Shown here: in pieces, positions 63,120 through 64,000 of the stretch
Layout of the letters: the number at the start of each line of letters is the position of its first letter
How positions within the stretch are numbered: position 1 is the stretch's first letter
From: JBMNGW01 sp050950025
Lineage (GTDB): Bacteria > Spirochaetota > Spirochaetia > Sphaerochaetales > Sphaerochaetaceae
Length of the DNA stretch: 64,000 bases
Reading direction: 5' to 3'
Assembly: GCA_050950025.1 (NCBI GenBank)
Contig: JBMNGW010000004.1
Location: forward strand, 123,041-187,040
Notes under the pieces: model-generated
The model's database searches: none
Told to the model about the DNA's origin: nothing
Seen by the model: the letters and a program-made list of their open reading frames with translations, nothing else
Made by a program: the position numbers and the translations under genes

Positions 63120-64000
63120 ATGAGCATTATTGAATTTATTGAAGCACGGGAAATTATCGACTCACGTGGCAACCCCACAGTCGAAGTCGATGTCATTCTC
63201 GAAGACGGCTCCATGGGCCGAGCTGCAGTCCCTTCTGGGGCCTCAACAGGAATCCATGAAGCTGTTGAATTGCGTGATGGCGATAAAAAACGGTATTTGG
63301 GCAAAGGCGTCTTAAAGGCTGTTGACAATGTGAACACCCTAATAGCCCCCGAATTAGAAGGGATGGACGCTCTAGATCAAGTCGATATCGACCGCACCCT
63401 TATCGCATTGGATGGTACCGAGAACAAAAGCAAACTCGGAGCCAACGCTATTTTGGGCGTCTCTATGGCCGTTGCCCGAGCAGCTGCCGACTTTTTGGGC
63501 ATTCCCCTCTTTAAGTATCTGGGGGCCTACCATGCCTGCCTCTTGCCCGTTCCGATGGCCAACATCATTAACGGCGGAGCCCACTCCGACAACAAAGTCG
63601 ATTTTCAGGAATTTATGGTTATGCCCATCGGCGCCTCCTCCATTCGCGAAGCAGTGCGCATGACAGCCGAAGTCTTCCACCACCTCAAAGACGTGCTGAA
63701 AAAAAGAGGCTACAACACTGCCATCGGTGATGAAGGCGGCTTTGCCCCCGATTTGCAATCCAACGAAGAGGCTTTGGAAGTCATTATGGAAGCCATTAAA
63801 AATGCCGGCTATACCGCTGCCCGTGATGGCGATTTCATGATTGCCCTCGATCCGGCAGCCAGTGAACTCTATGATGCAGAGACTAAAACGTACAAACTGC
63901 GCTGGAGCACCGGAGAAAGCCTTAGCAGCCAACAGATGGTTGAACTGTGGACAAGCTGGGCCAAAAAATATCCGATTATTTCCATGAAGAGGGAGAAGAC
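63120..64000 (+). CDS. eno: Enolase (N-terminal two thirds, runs off window)
   Basis: Converts 2-phosphoglycerate to phosphoenolpyruvate in glycolysis. The start at ATG 63120 has AAGGAGAG upstream. It shows REIIDSRGNPTVEVDV, VPSGASTG, KLGANAILGVSMA, NIINGGAHSDNKVDFQEFM, AIGDEGGFAPDL and the metal-binding FMIALDPAASELYD. About 293 codons are inside the window; the family has about 430. Near the end, KYPIIS is followed by MKREKT instead of the family IEDG: one missing base near 63985 would restore SIEEGED, containing the Glu metal ligand. That is another frame break like those elsewhere. Confidence 0.95.
   Translation, partial: MSIIEFIEAREIIDSRGNPTVEVDVILEDGSMGRAAVPSGASTGIHEAVELRDGDKKRYLGKGVLKAVDNVNTLIAPELEGMDALDQVDIDRTLIALDGTENKSKLGANAILGVSMAVARAAADFLGIPLFKYLGAYHACLLPVPMANIINGGAHSDNKVDFQEFMVMPIGASSIREAVRMTAEVFHHLKDVLKKRGYNTAIGDEGGFAPDLQSNEEALEVIMEAIKNAGYTAARDGDFMIALDPAASELYDAETKTYKLRWSTGESLSSQQMVELWTSWAKKYPIISMKREK

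Noticed and set aside
1..64000. CRISPR arrays, tRNA or rRNA genes, insertion sequences, prophage
   Set aside because: I saw no regularly spaced repeats, cloverleaf, transposase, integrase or phage structural gene.

Overview
The window looks like chromosomal DNA from a free-living or host-associated spirochaete, most likely of the Sphaerochaeta/Treponema group. This is inferred from protein character rather than from a marker gene: a PTS EIIA gene overlapping a cation/proton antiporter gene, an EF-P beta-lysylation gene set, a CoaE with an unusual CAGKN P-loop, several small outer-membrane barrels, and NtrC-type regulation. There is no rRNA, tRNA, CRISPR array or recognisable insertion sequence.

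Layout. At 0-5.2 kb there are a partial secreted protein, a small membrane protein, the EIIA/antiporter pair, and a divergent large lipoprotein. From 21.2 down to 5.2 kb there is an unbroken minus-strand run: mnmE-mnmG-rsmG-uppP-ftsK-aminotransferase-DEAD helicase-MsbA-like ABC exporter-plsC-ECF ATPase-ECF T-ECF S-guaA. At 21.3-24 kb epmA, efp and epmB form a complete EF-P lysylation module. At 24-36 kb there are a sugar-type MFS carrier, a Pro/Glu repeat protein, coaE-polA, a metallo-beta-lactamase phosphodiesterase with a 51-residue membrane protein, three tandem outer-membrane barrels, nadE, and two membrane proteins. At 36-41.7 kb lies a pyruvate (2-oxo acid) dehydrogenase operon with a SorC-type regulator and a clear promoter/inverted-repeat region. 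At 41.7-44 kb there is a small accessory island with an AAA/DUF4143 ATPase and gene remnants. At 44-47.2 kb come an RNA m5U methyltransferase, a PepF peptidase and an orphan HigA. At 47.2-54.5 kb a MacAB-TolC type exporter is cotranscribed with its own sensor kinase and NtrC-type activator, behind a near-consensus sigma-54 promoter with an upstream palindrome. At 54.5-64 kb there are a pteridine-reductase-like SDR, ftsH-hslO-rlmKL, a major porin behind a perfect sigma-70 promoter, a UPF0158-GNAT fusion, and the start of enolase.

Most notable biology. GuaA keeps an intact ATP pyrophosphatase/synthetase part, but its glutaminase domain is about half the usual length and has lost the nucleophilic cysteine. 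The exporter operon carries its own sigma-54 control circuit. The ECF ATPase is an asymmetric fused dimer. The dehydrogenase E2 has two E3-binding domains.

Quality warning. Ten genes carry one or two single-base frame breaks, and repairing each one restores family-typical protein. Most breaks lie in short homopolymers, which points to sequencing or assembly error more than to gene decay. These genes are given as one merged span with the break position stated.
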